This document shows, one piece after another, positions 25,303 to 32,357 of a stretch of 64,000 nucleotides of DNA (within the stretch, counting starts at the first letter, position 1; each line of letters begins with the position of its first letter). The notes below the pieces were generated by a model. It was not told the origin of the DNA, did no database searches, and saw only the letters and a list, made by a program, of their open reading frames with translations. Made by a program: the position numbers and the translations under genes. The stretch comes from Streptomyces luteolus (GTDB lineage: Bacteria; Actinomycetota; Actinomycetes; Streptomycetales; Streptomycetaceae), in assembly GCF_029968015.1 (NCBI RefSeq), contig NZ_JASCIS010000016.1, positions 62,001 to 126,000 on the forward strand. Direction: 5' to 3'.

Positions 25303-27386
25303 TGCGCATCCTCGTTGTCGGTGTCGGCGCCCCCGAGGGGCGTGATCTGCACGCGGTTGTCGTGGAAGACCGCTCCGCCGCCCATGTCCGCATCTCGTTC
25401 GGCGACGGTGGCGTTCGGGCCGGCATCGTCGGTGTGCTTGGGCCAGTGGCCCTTCGTCGACATCGCGACGCCCGGGCGCACCACGTCGGCCACCTTGGCC
25501 AGGGCCTCGAAGGCGCCACGGGCGTTGGACACCCTGACTCGGTCACCGTCCGTGATGCCGTACATCGAGGCGTCCTGGGGGTGTACGACGACTTGCGGAG
25601 GGCCGGCTCGCCGGCGCAGCTCCGGTTTGTTCCCGAAGACGGTGTTGAGGAAAAAGTGGGATGCAACGGAGATGAGGACGAAGGGTAACTGCCTTGCTAG
25701 TTCGGCGTCTTGGGCCTCCAGAGCGGGAACGTATCCGGCGACGGCGTCGAATCCGTCCGCCTCGGCTGTCTCCGAGACGAACTCGAGCTTGCCCGAGGGT
25801 GTGGGGAATCCGTCCGCGAACGGCACGTGGTCCTCCGGATAGGCGAGCCGCGCCCATCCCTTGGCGCGCAGGGAGTCCACGGTGATGTCGGACAGGGACG
25901 GATGTTCAGAGTCGAGGAGTTCGCTCGCCAACTGCTCGTCACTGGCATACAGCGCCGGTTCCGTCAGCCTCATGGCCCGAGCCAGGCGCCGGAACGTCTC
26001 TGTGGTGGACAGGCACTCGCCGGGCGGGGCGACTGCCGGTTCGTTCCAGGTGACGTACACGTGGCCGTAGCCGTCGTGGACATCGAGGTGCTCAGGCTGC
26101 ATGGTGGCGGGCAGGACGATGTCGGCGTAGTCGGCGGTGTCGGTCTGGAAGTGGTCCATGACCACGGTGAACAGATCCTCCCGAGCCAGACCCTGGCGGA
26201 TCCGGTTCTGGTCGGGGGAACTGGCCAGAGGGTTGGCGCCGTAGACGATTAGCGCTTCGACGGGCGGGTCGTCTGTCTCCAGCAGCCCTTCGGCCAGTCG
26301 TGTCATGGACAAACTCCTGACGGGACGCTTCAGCAGATCGTCCCGGTAGAGGGCCTCTCGGTTGCCGCCGAAGTAACCGTCCGTCGAATAGAGGAGGCCG
26401 CCGCCTGGTCGCCGCCAGTCGCCGGTGACGCCGGGCAGGCAGGCCAGAGCACGCAGCGCGGAACCGCCTCCAGCGTGGCGCTGAATGCCCTGCGACACCC
26501 TGATCGCTGTCGGCCTACTGGTGGCGATGCGCTGTCCGAGCCGGACGATCTCCTCCTCGGGCACACCCGCTTCCCGTGCAGCGCGGCCGGGGCTGAACTC
26601 CATGACGAGCTTGCGGAATTCGGGCCAGCCCACGGTGTGCGTGTCCAGGTACTCCTGGTCCTCGGCGCCCTCCTGGACCACGACGTGGAGCAGGCCGAGG
26701 GCGAGTGCCGCGTCCGAACCCGGCAGAGGCGCGATGTGCTCATCCGCCTGAGCCGCCGAACGGCTGCGGATCGGGTCGATGACGACGACGTGGGCACCGT
26801 CGCTCCGCGCGCGCTGGATGACCTTCCAGAGGTGATGGTGGGTCGTCAGGGGGTTGCTTCCCCAAAGGAGGATCAGCCTGGACTGGGCCAGGCTCTCCGG
26901 GTCGATGCCCGTGCTGGTGCCGAGGGTGTACGTGAGACCGGCGAGACCGGCGATGGAGCAGATCGTCATGTCGTGGCGGGACGCGCCCAGGACGTTCCAG
27001 AGCCGGCTGCCGGCCCTGCCCTGCAGCCCCTGGAGGAAACCCAGAGTGCCTGTGCCCTGGTAGGGCCAGATGGCTTCACCGCCATGCCGCTCGATGGTCT
27101 TCGTCAACCGCTGCGCGATCTCGGTCAGGGCGTCGTCCCAAGTGATGCGCTCGAACCGGCCCTCGCCCTTACGGCCGGTGCGCCGCAGCGGGTAGAGGAG
27201 CCGGTCCTCAGCGCGTGTGTGTTCCAGGAACTGATTGACCTTCACGCACAGGGTGCCTCTGGTGTAGGGGTGGTCCGGCGTGCCGCGCAGTGCGACGGCT
27301 TCGCCGTCCTGGACGGTCACCTGCCAGCTGCAGCCGTCGGGGCAGTCCAGCGGGCAGGCCCCGGGAACGACTCGTGTGCCACTCAT
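25299..27386 (-). CDS. Molybdopterin (bis-MGD) oxidoreductase, DMSO-reductase superfamily
   Basis: 695 residues, a complete single-subunit enzyme. The N-terminus has a [4Fe-4S] motif Cys11-x3-Cys15-x3-Cys19-x27-Cys47. The Mo-bis-MGD domains run from ~70 to 550 (LILLWGSNPLTTHHH, VVVIDPIRSRSAAQADEHI, GGGLLYSTDGYFGGN, VYGANPLASSPD). Mo ligand candidates are Cys143 or Ser144. The C-terminal cap domain is at ~570-680 (VVVHPQDASMYGITDGDRVRVSNARG). No Tat signal, electron-transfer or membrane subunits are near, so it is cytosolic with unknown partner. The sequence resembles formate dehydrogenase/assimilatory oxidoreductases. In a biosynthetic operon it may oxidise or reduce a small N/S-oxide or carbon intermediate. 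Confidence 0.88.
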   Translation of the reverse strand: MSGTRVVPGACPLDCPDGCSWQVTVQDGEAVALRGTPDHPYTRGTLCVKVNQFLEHTRAEDRLLYPLRRTGRKGEGRFERITWDDALTEIAQRLTKTIERHGGEAIWPYQGTGTLGFLQGLQGRAGSRLWNVLGASRHDMTICSIAGLAGLTYTLGTSTGIDPESLAQSRLILLWGSNPLTTHHHLWKVIQRARSDGAHVVVIDPIRSRSAAQADEHIAPLPGSDAALALGLLHVVVQEGAEDQEYLDTHTVGWPEFRKLVMEFSPGRAAREAGVPEEEIVRLGQRIATSRPTAIRVSQGIQRHAGGGSALRALACLPGVTGDWRRPGGGLLYSTDGYFGGNREALYRDDLLKRPVRSLSMTRLAEGLLETDDPPVEALIVYGANPLASSPDQNRIRQGLAREDLFTVVMDHFQTDTADYADIVLPATMQPEHLDVHDGYGHVYVTWNEPAVAPPGECLSTTETFRRLARAMRLTEPALYASDEQLASELLDSEHPSLSDITVDSLRAKGWARLAYPEDHVPFADGFPTPSGKLEFVSETAEADGFDAVAGYVPALEAQDAELARQLPFVLISVASHFFLNTVFGNKPELRRRAGPPQVVVHPQDASMYGITDGDRVRVSNARGAFEALAKVADVVRPGVAMSTKGHWPKHTDDAGPNATVAERDADMGGGAVFHDNRVQITPLGGADTDNEDAQ

Positions 27387-28249
27387 GCGTCACTCCTCTT
27401 GGCAAGTTCCTTGCGCAGAGACGGTGAGAAGGAGCCGCGCATGACCTCCTGCGCCGTACCGGTCAGGCTGACGCGGCCGTCGAGAGCGATGCTCACGTCG
27501 ACAGTGCCGCCAGGCATGCGAACGGTGACATCGCGTTCGACGAGCCCGCGTTGGTGGGCCACCGCTGCCGAGGCACACGCGCAGGCCCCGGACGCCGGAA
27601 CGTAACCGGCGGCTCGCTCCCAGACTTCGGCATCCAGTGTGCGGCGGTTGTGTATGCGCACGAACGACACGTTGGTGCCCTTCGGAGTGCGGGAATGCCA
27701 GGCCAGGGCGGGGCCGAGACGTCGGGCCAGGTTCTGGTCGATCCGCTCCCTGAACAGGACAGTGTGCGGGACGCCTAGGTGGACGTCGGTGACGGTGAGG
27801 TCGTCGTCTTCATCTTCGGCAAGGGAGACGTGCTCGGTGGCTGATGCGAATCGCGGTAGTCCCATGTCCACCCGCACCCGGCAGTCGACGAAATCCACGA
27901 TCTCGACGGCCGCGTCACCGCCCCGCGTCCGCACTGCGAACGGTGCACCCGCACGCCATCCCTCGACGTAGTGTTCCGCGAGGTATAGGGCGAACATCCG
28001 CAGGCCGTTGCCGCTCATCCCGCACTCGCTGCCGTCGGCGTTGAAGATCCGCAATGGCACCGCGTCACCGGGCCGGGGCGGTGCGAGCGGGCCGAGAAGC
28101 AGCCCGTCCGCGCCCACGCCGTAGTGCCGGTCGCACAGCAGCCGGACGGCTGCGGGACCGGGATCCGTGCCGAGCACCATGCCGCCATGCCCCGGGCCGA
28201 CGACGAGGTAGTCGTTGCCCAGGGCCTGGTACTTGACGAAGTCGTCCAC
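27383..28249 (-). CDS. DapF-fold protein lacking both catalytic cysteines
   Basis: 288 residues from the GTG at 28249. The whole diaminopimelate-epimerase fold is present: KYQALGNDYLVV, RHYGVGADGLLLG, RIFNADGSECGMSGNGLRMFA and PKGTNVSFV. But the first catalytic Cys (canonical MCGNG) is Ser79 in MSGNG. The second (canonical ETLACGTGACAS) is Ser220 in YVPASGACACAS. The Glu-Thr before it, which helps bind the substrate, is Tyr-Val. Unpaired cysteines sit nearby (Cys76, Cys223, Cys225). So it cannot be a normal two-base DAP epimerase. A one-base isomerase or dehydratase on another amino acid is possible, as Cys-to-Ser/Thr changes do this in the related proline racemase family. Overlaps the molybdoenzyme start (ATGA). 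Confidence 0.8.
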   Translation of the reverse strand: MDDFVKYQALGNDYLVVGPGHGGMVLGTDPGPAAVRLLCDRHYGVGADGLLLGPLAPPRPGDAVPLRIFNADGSECGMSGNGLRMFALYLAEHYVEGWRAGAPFAVRTRGGDAAVEIVDFVDCRVRVDMGLPRFASATEHVSLAEDEDDDLTVTDVHLGVPHTVLFRERIDQNLARRLGPALAWHSRTPKGTNVSFVRIHNRRTLDAEVWERAAGYVPASGACACASAAVAHQRGLVERDVTVRMPGGTVDVSIALDGRVSLTGTAQEVMRGSFSPSLRKELAKRSDA

Positions 28250-28257
28250 GTGGCCGG

Positions 28258-28959
28258 TCAGCTCGCCGGGGTGTTGGCTAGGGCTGCGGCGTCGTGGTCG
28301 TCGCCGTACCACTTGTCCTTCCAGCGGGAGAAAGCGACGATCACGATGTCCCGGTGACCGGGCCCGCCATCGGCGGACGTCACATCGGTGACGTCGTGCT
28401 GCAGCGCCTTGTCATCCAGCAGGACCGCCTGTCCGGGCTTCAGCGTCCCGGTCCAGAACGGCGCGTCGGCTCCCGGCTTCCACAGCCGCGTCTCGCCGCC
28501 GCCGGCGTTGTTCCGCCGGAGCACTGCGATCATGACGAACTCATGCCCGTCGTGGTGAACGCCTTCCGGTGTCAGCGGACCCGGACGTCCGCCGTCGGCC
28601 CTGGTGCGGTTCTGGTGGACGTTGATCTGCCAGTCTTCACCGCGGTCGAGGCCGATCGCATCCGCGCCCAGCGTGATCATCGGGGTGAAGTCGGTGACGA
28701 TCGTCTCGTACTTGCGACGGATGCCGCCGCCCACCGAGTTGAACCTCGTGTATGTGGTGTAGTCGCGCTGCGGCAATTTCTCGAAGAGCCATCCGGTGTC
28801 CTGCCCGGACTCCGGAGTCAGCCGATACTGGGCGAACCGTTTGAACCGGGTGCCATTACCCATGTAGTCGTCAACCGGCAGTTCGTCGTAGCTATCGAGC
28901 ATCTCCGGCGCGGCCGGGGGGAGTTCGATGATCGAGAAGCCCTGGGGGCCGAGTGCCAT
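28258..28959 (-). CDS. 2OG-Fe(II) oxygenase of the isoleucine-hydroxylase-like family (PF10014 type)
   Basis: 233 residues; ATG at 28959 with AGGAAGG ten bases upstream. Iron ligands: His135-x-Asp137 in EGVHHDGHEF and probably His188 in KALQHDVTDV; Arg203 in GHRDIVIVAF could hold 2-oxoglutarate. The surrounding pattern (QINVHQNRT, GGGETRLW, PGQAVLLDDKALQH) is that of the 2OG-Fe_Oxy_2 family, whose known member IDO of Bacillus 4-hydroxylates free L-isoleucine and related aliphatic amino acids. A free amino acid hydroxylase role is the natural inference. Second gene of the operon, 22 bases after the diiron gene. Confidence 0.82.
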   Translation of the reverse strand: MALGPQGFSIIELPPAAPEMLDSYDELPVDDYMGNGTRFKRFAQYRLTPESGQDTGWLFEKLPQRDYTTYTRFNSVGGGIRRKYETIVTDFTPMITLGADAIGLDRGEDWQINVHQNRTRADGGRPGPLTPEGVHHDGHEFVMIAVLRRNNAGGGETRLWKPGADAPFWTGTLKPGQAVLLDDKALQHDVTDVTSADGGPGHRDIVIVAFSRWKDKWYGDDHDAAALANTPAS

Positions 28960-28981
28960 GGCGCTGAGCCTTCCTGTCGGT

Positions 28982-30028
28982 CTATCGGTGAGAGGCCAGT
29001 TCGGGCATGCGCTCGTCGAGGTAGCGCGCCGAGGAGTTGAGCCGCCACAGCGTTCCCCGGGCGATCGCGCGCCGCATGCGTTCCGATTCGGCTGCCGGTA
29101 CAACAACGTTGTGGAACCAGCCCGCCGCGTGACGGGAATCGACCGTGATATGCAGTTTGTGGTAGACGATGCCGATGTCGGGCAGCCCCAGCCGGTCCCA
29201 GGCGTGGACGACCTGCACGAAGCGGTCAGGGGCCAGCCACTCGGTCATGCCGAGGAACCCGACGGCCTCGGCGTACAGGTTCCGGTATCGGCAGAGGAGT
29301 ACCGCGAGATTTCCGGAGAGAAGGGCGTTCGCGGTGAGTGAACGCTCCAATTCGTCCGGCGAAATATCGAATACCTCATAGATCTGGTTGAAGAGGTGGG
29401 TGTGGACCTGCGAGGGGTCCCCGTTTCCCATCTCGTCCCAGAAATTTTCGGCTATCTCCATTTTCGCAGCCCCGCTGGTGCCGACCTGCATCATTGCGAG
29501 CAGGTCGTCGAACCGTCCATCTACGACCGATTCCTGGATCACGTAGTGACGCAAATCGTCAGCCGTGGCCTGGTCGCGGATGAATTCCCGGTAGTAGGGG
29601 TGCTTGTAGACCCGGTGTTCCTTGGCGAGCTTCTTCAGCCAGGAGAGGAACGCAGTGGGTTCGGCCGGCGCGGCGTCGAGGATTCCGGACTCCAGCATGC
29701 CGTCCTCGGCCGCGATGGTGGCCTGCTCCAGCTGGCGGAGCACCTCCTGGACGACGATCGACCCCTCGGCGGTTGGGCCCTCAGGTAATTGCGTGACGAG
29801 CCCGTAGATCCGGGAGAGCAAAAGCTGCTGGCCATAGAAGGCCGCCGGGTCACCTGCAGCTGACTTCGCATTCAGTTCGCTGACCCGAGTGCTGAAATCA
29901 GCCCGCTCCCCGAGGGATACCGAAGCATCGATCTCATCGGCCGGTCGATTGAGAAGGGAGGACACCTCCTCGACCACCGGATACGGCGCCAAGCCGGCCT
30001 GACCCGATACCTCTGCACCCGTTTCCAT
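28982..30028 (-). CDS. Haem-oxygenase-like diiron oxygenase (HDO)
   Basis: 348 residues; ATG with a perfect AGGAGG. The C-terminal ~220 residues are the all-helical HDO fold: HYVIQESVVDGRFDDL (Glu166), KMEIAENFWDEMGNGDPSQVHTHLF (Glu199, His209), FLGMTEW (Glu263) and IVYHKLHITVDSRHAAGW (His293-x3-Asp297-x2-His300). The spacing E-x9-H and H-x3-D-x2-H with Glu 30 residues before is that of the SznF-type diiron centre. The family includes N-oxygenases (SznF, RohS), a desaturating/fragmenting amino-acid enzyme (BesC) and fatty acid decarboxylases (UndA). The first ~110 residues are a helical extension of unknown use. It is the first gene of the seven-gene operon. Confidence 0.85.
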   Translation of the reverse strand: METGAEVSGQAGLAPYPVVEEVSSLLNRPADEIDASVSLGERADFSTRVSELNAKSAAGDPAAFYGQQLLLSRIYGLVTQLPEGPTAEGSIVVQEVLRQLEQATIAAEDGMLESGILDAAPAEPTAFLSWLKKLAKEHRVYKHPYYREFIRDQATADDLRHYVIQESVVDGRFDDLLAMMQVGTSGAAKMEIAENFWDEMGNGDPSQVHTHLFNQIYEVFDISPDELERSLTANALLSGNLAVLLCRYRNLYAEAVGFLGMTEWLAPDRFVQVVHAWDRLGLPDIGIVYHKLHITVDSRHAAGWFHNVVVPAAESERMRRAIARGTLWRLNSSARYLDERMPELASHR

Positions 30029-30276
30029 GTCGCCTCCTGTTATCTGGCCTATGCCAGGGGCACGCTCTAGTGATTTCGATCAACGCTAACTTGGCGCCCA
30101 TCAGGAGATCTATGCCTGGCGGAAGTTGGGCTGGATCAGGGGTCTTGACAGACCATGGGCCCCGTTAAAGAACTCTCGCGCGCAGGCCCCACTTCTCACC
30201 AACGACCAGCAGAAAGACAACAGGGCGGGCGGCAGGGCGAGTGGCCCACCGCCCGCCCTTCGGACGTGATGTCGTC
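30029..30276. promoter_or_regulatory. Promoter region of the seven-gene operon
   Basis: 248 bases between the exporter stop and the HDO start. It should hold the operon promoter, reading leftward. AGGAGG lies at 30035-30040. Two related 'tatgcc(t/a)gg' blocks (around 30051 and 30111) might be operator half sites. The right part holds the exporter terminator. Confidence 0.4.
30222..30258 (-). terminator. Terminator after the exporter gene
   Basis: AGGGCGGGCGG (about 30222-30232) pairs with CCGCCCGCCCT (about 30248-30258), an 11-base GC stem 19 bases past the exporter stop. It isolates the exporter transcript from the operon. Confidence 0.6.
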
Positions 30277-31293
30277 TCAGTCCTTGGTCTGCCTGGCTGA
30301 ATATGACGGCGCGTCGTCGTGGCAGCCCGCCTCTGCTTCGAGGGGCTTGCGGGCCGGTGCCCGGGCCGGCCGCTCACCAACCACGAGGAGGAGCACGGCG
30401 CCCATCAACAGCGCCGTGCCTGTGGCGACGAAGGCGTTCAGCCGCTCACCGAACACGGAGATGCCGATGACCGCGGCGGTGAGGGGCTCGACCAGGGCGA
30501 CCACGGAGGCCGTTGACGCCCGAACGACGCCGAGCCCGGCGAAGAACAGCGTGTACGCCAGCGCTGTCGGAACCGCCCCCAGGTAGCCGATCAGCGTCAC
30601 CGTCCATACGGCCTGCTCCATGTCTGGCAGCAGCCCTTCCCACAAGGCCAGCGGCAGCAAGCAGATCGTGCCCACCGCGAAGCCCATGACCGTCGACTCG
30701 AATGCGCCGCCGGACTTCTTGCGGCCGGACGCACGCCCCAGCAACGTCACGCCCGCGTACCCGGCGGCGGACAGCAGCGCATAACCGATCCCCAGCAGAG
30801 GGGCCGGGCCCGTGCTGCCGTCGGCGCCGCCCATCAACAGCACCAGGCCAACGACACCGCCCGCCACGGCGGCTGCCCCGGCTGCACCGGCATGCTCGCC
30901 CAGCAGAAGTCGAGCCCCAACGGTGACGAGCACCGGACCCGAGCCGAGTGTCACCACAGTGGCCACCGTCAGCCCGGCCTGCTGGACCGCAGCGAAATAG
31001 GCGGTCTGATACACCGCCAGACCGAAGCCGGTGATCAGGAACCTGCGCTTGTTCGCCAAGAACGTCGCGCGCAGCGAAACGACTGTCTGAGGGCGACGGG
31101 CCCGCCGGACCAGGTGAGCCGTCAGAAGCAGGCCGAGCCCCGTCAGGAACCTCCAGAAGGAGACGGAGACGGGGCCGATGTTCCCGACGCCGTACAACTC
31201 GGCCGCAACAGCACCGCCGGTGCCCCACGCGGTGGCCGCGATCGCGACATACAGGACACCCTGCCGGTAAGACAGGGGAAAAGAGGAATGCAA
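30277..31293 (-). CDS. EamA/DMT superfamily exporter
   Basis: 338 residues. TTG start chosen for the GAGGAG eight bases upstream. Ten hydrophobic helices in two EamA repeats are seen, the first from GVLYVAIAATAWGTGGAVAAELY and the second from LLGIGYALLSAAGYAGVTLLG. It ends in a short hydrophilic tail. Such RhaT/YdcZ-like permeases commonly export amino acids and their analogues. Next to an operon that probably makes an unusual amino acid, self-protection or product export is the likely task. Preceded by the leader described at 31346-31428, which suggests its expression is controlled by attenuation. Confidence 0.85.
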   Translation of the reverse strand: MHSSFPLSYRQGVLYVAIAATAWGTGGAVAAELYGVGNIGPVSVSFWRFLTGLGLLLTAHLVRRARRPQTVVSLRATFLANKRRFLITGFGLAVYQTAYFAAVQQAGLTVATVVTLGSGPVLVTVGARLLLGEHAGAAGAAAVAGGVVGLVLLMGGADGSTGPAPLLGIGYALLSAAGYAGVTLLGRASGRKKSGGAFESTVMGFAVGTICLLPLALWEGLLPDMEQAVWTVTLIGYLGAVPTALAYTLFFAGLGVVRASTASVVALVEPLTAAVIGISVFGERLNAFVATGTALLMGAVLLLVVGERPARAPARKPLEAEAGCHDDAPSYSARQTKD

Positions 31294-31345
31294 CGAAGAT
31301 CTCCTCGCTTGATTGCCATCACGATGTCGTCGTGGGCACTCAACG

Positions 31346-31428
31346 CAGCCGCCCTGGGGTGCCCAGGGCGGCTGGGAAATGGTGCCCGCCTAAGCGGCGG
31401 GCGGCGGAGGAGTCAGAAAGAGCTGCAT
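31346..31428 (-). promoter_or_regulatory. Attenuator-like leader with 12-residue poly-Pro peptide
   Basis: Reading leftward: an ATG at 31428 opens a 12-codon frame MQLFLTPPPPAA ending in TAG at 31390. The stop overlaps a 7-base hairpin (31384-31390 with 31396-31402). Ten bases on is a perfect 13-base stem, CAGCCGCCCTGGG/CCCAGGGCGGCTG (31346-31358, 31362-31374), and then the exporter start 53 bases later. Four consecutive Pro codons are a classic ribosome-stalling signal. The layout fits ribosome-mediated attenuation of the exporter. The leader's own ribosome-binding site (AGGG, near 31437-31440) is only moderate. Confidence 0.45.
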
Positions 31429-31521
31429 GTGATCACCCTACCGGTGACCTACGGGCGCCGACAGCAACTTCCGTCACCTCGCTGTCAACCATGGCGTCTG
31501 CAGTTCGTGAGGCGTGGAGCG

Positions 31522-31702
31522 TAAGGACGACAGCTACCGCACCATCGACTCGATGGACTGGCTGTCCGACCTGGTCGCCAACCACGTCGCCCGTACGAAG
31601 CCGATGTCCTGTCCCTACCACGGCAGGACGTACGTCTTCCGAGGGCAAGGCACAGCGCGCACCGGCGGCCACCAGGGCGCGAAGCTGGTCGATGTCGCGT
31701 GC
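31522..31702 (+). pseudogene. Integrase gene fragment
   Basis: About 180 bases nearly identical in protein to residues ~247-307 of the integrase at 43435: KDDSYRTIDSMDWLSDLVANH, TYVFRGQGTARTGGHQGAKLVDVA. Similarity begins and ends abruptly; no catalytic Arg, His or Tyr box remains. It stops near the place where the LacI-like helix-turn-helix begins in the intact protein. Same strand as the intact integrase, at the right end of cargo A. It marks the former right end of a second element. Confidence 0.85.
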
Positions 31703-31844
31703 CAGCGTGCCCGCCGGTCGGGTTGTCGGGTCTGCATTGATGGGGTCTCAAGTGAAGCGGAGGCGTCGGCCCCGACGTGTTGCCGATGACGCAGCTCACC
31801 GTTGGGACTGGGCGCCGCGGTGGGTGTGATCCGGGTCCCGGCTG

Positions 31845-32357
31845 CTATGCGGTGTGTTCGCCGTCTCGCAGGTATCGGGGTAGGCCGCTCGCCAGCGCAT
31901 CCAGCGCCGCCGAGTAGCGGCGGCCGAGGCGCTCACGGAGTATGTGGTGGGCCTGGGCAGGCGGGGCGAACCGCAGGGCGGCGATCTCTTCGTCGTGGGG
32001 GCGGAGAGTGTTGGCCTGGTCGTGGGTGAGAGTGCCGGCGTCGAAGATGAAGGCGATCTGGTCGTCCCAAGGCCCGTGGGGCGTGACCCAGTCGACGACC
32101 AGGAGCCGGTGGATGGTGATGTCGAGGCCGAGCTCTTCTTTGAGTTCGCGGCGGGCGGTGTCGTCGGGGGCTTCGTTGGCTTCGGACATGCCGCCTGGCA
32201 GGTCCCAGCCGGGCTTGTAGGTGGGGTTGACCAGCAGGATGTGGCCGTCGAGGTTGCGGAGAATGACGTCGGCGGCGACGCGTTTGCGGGCTTGGGTGGC
32301 GTTGCCTTCGGCGAGGTAGGCGTTCCAGGCGGCGGGGTCTGCTGGGGTGGGCCTCAT
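31845..32357 (-). CDS. NUDIX hydrolase
   Basis: 170 residues. Nudix box GGMSEANEAPDDTARRELKEELGL with the metal-binding RELKEELG (about 55-78), preceded by the strand VAADVILRNLDGHILLVNPTYKPGWDLPGG. The beta-strand set and the acidic loop GPWDDQIAFIFDAG are typical of small ADP-ribose/nucleotide hydrolases. Substrate unknown. Its ATG overlaps the stop of the regulator gene upstream (ATGA), a regulator-NUDIX pairing seen often in Streptomyces, so the pair is one transcript leaving the shared promoter at 33.7 kb. Confidence 0.87.
   Translation of the reverse strand: MRPTPADPAAWNAYLAEGNATQARKRVAADVILRNLDGHILLVNPTYKPGWDLPGGMSEANEAPDDTARRELKEELGLDITIHRLLVVDWVTPHGPWDDQIAFIFDAGTLTHDQANTLRPHDEEIAALRFAPPAQAHHILRERLGRRYSAALDALASGLPRYLRDGEHTA

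Noticed and set aside
27383..28249. Annotation as dapF for lysine biosynthesis
   Set aside because: Both catalytic Cys positions are Ser and the gene is embedded in a cargo operon, so normal diaminopimelate epimerase function is unlikely.
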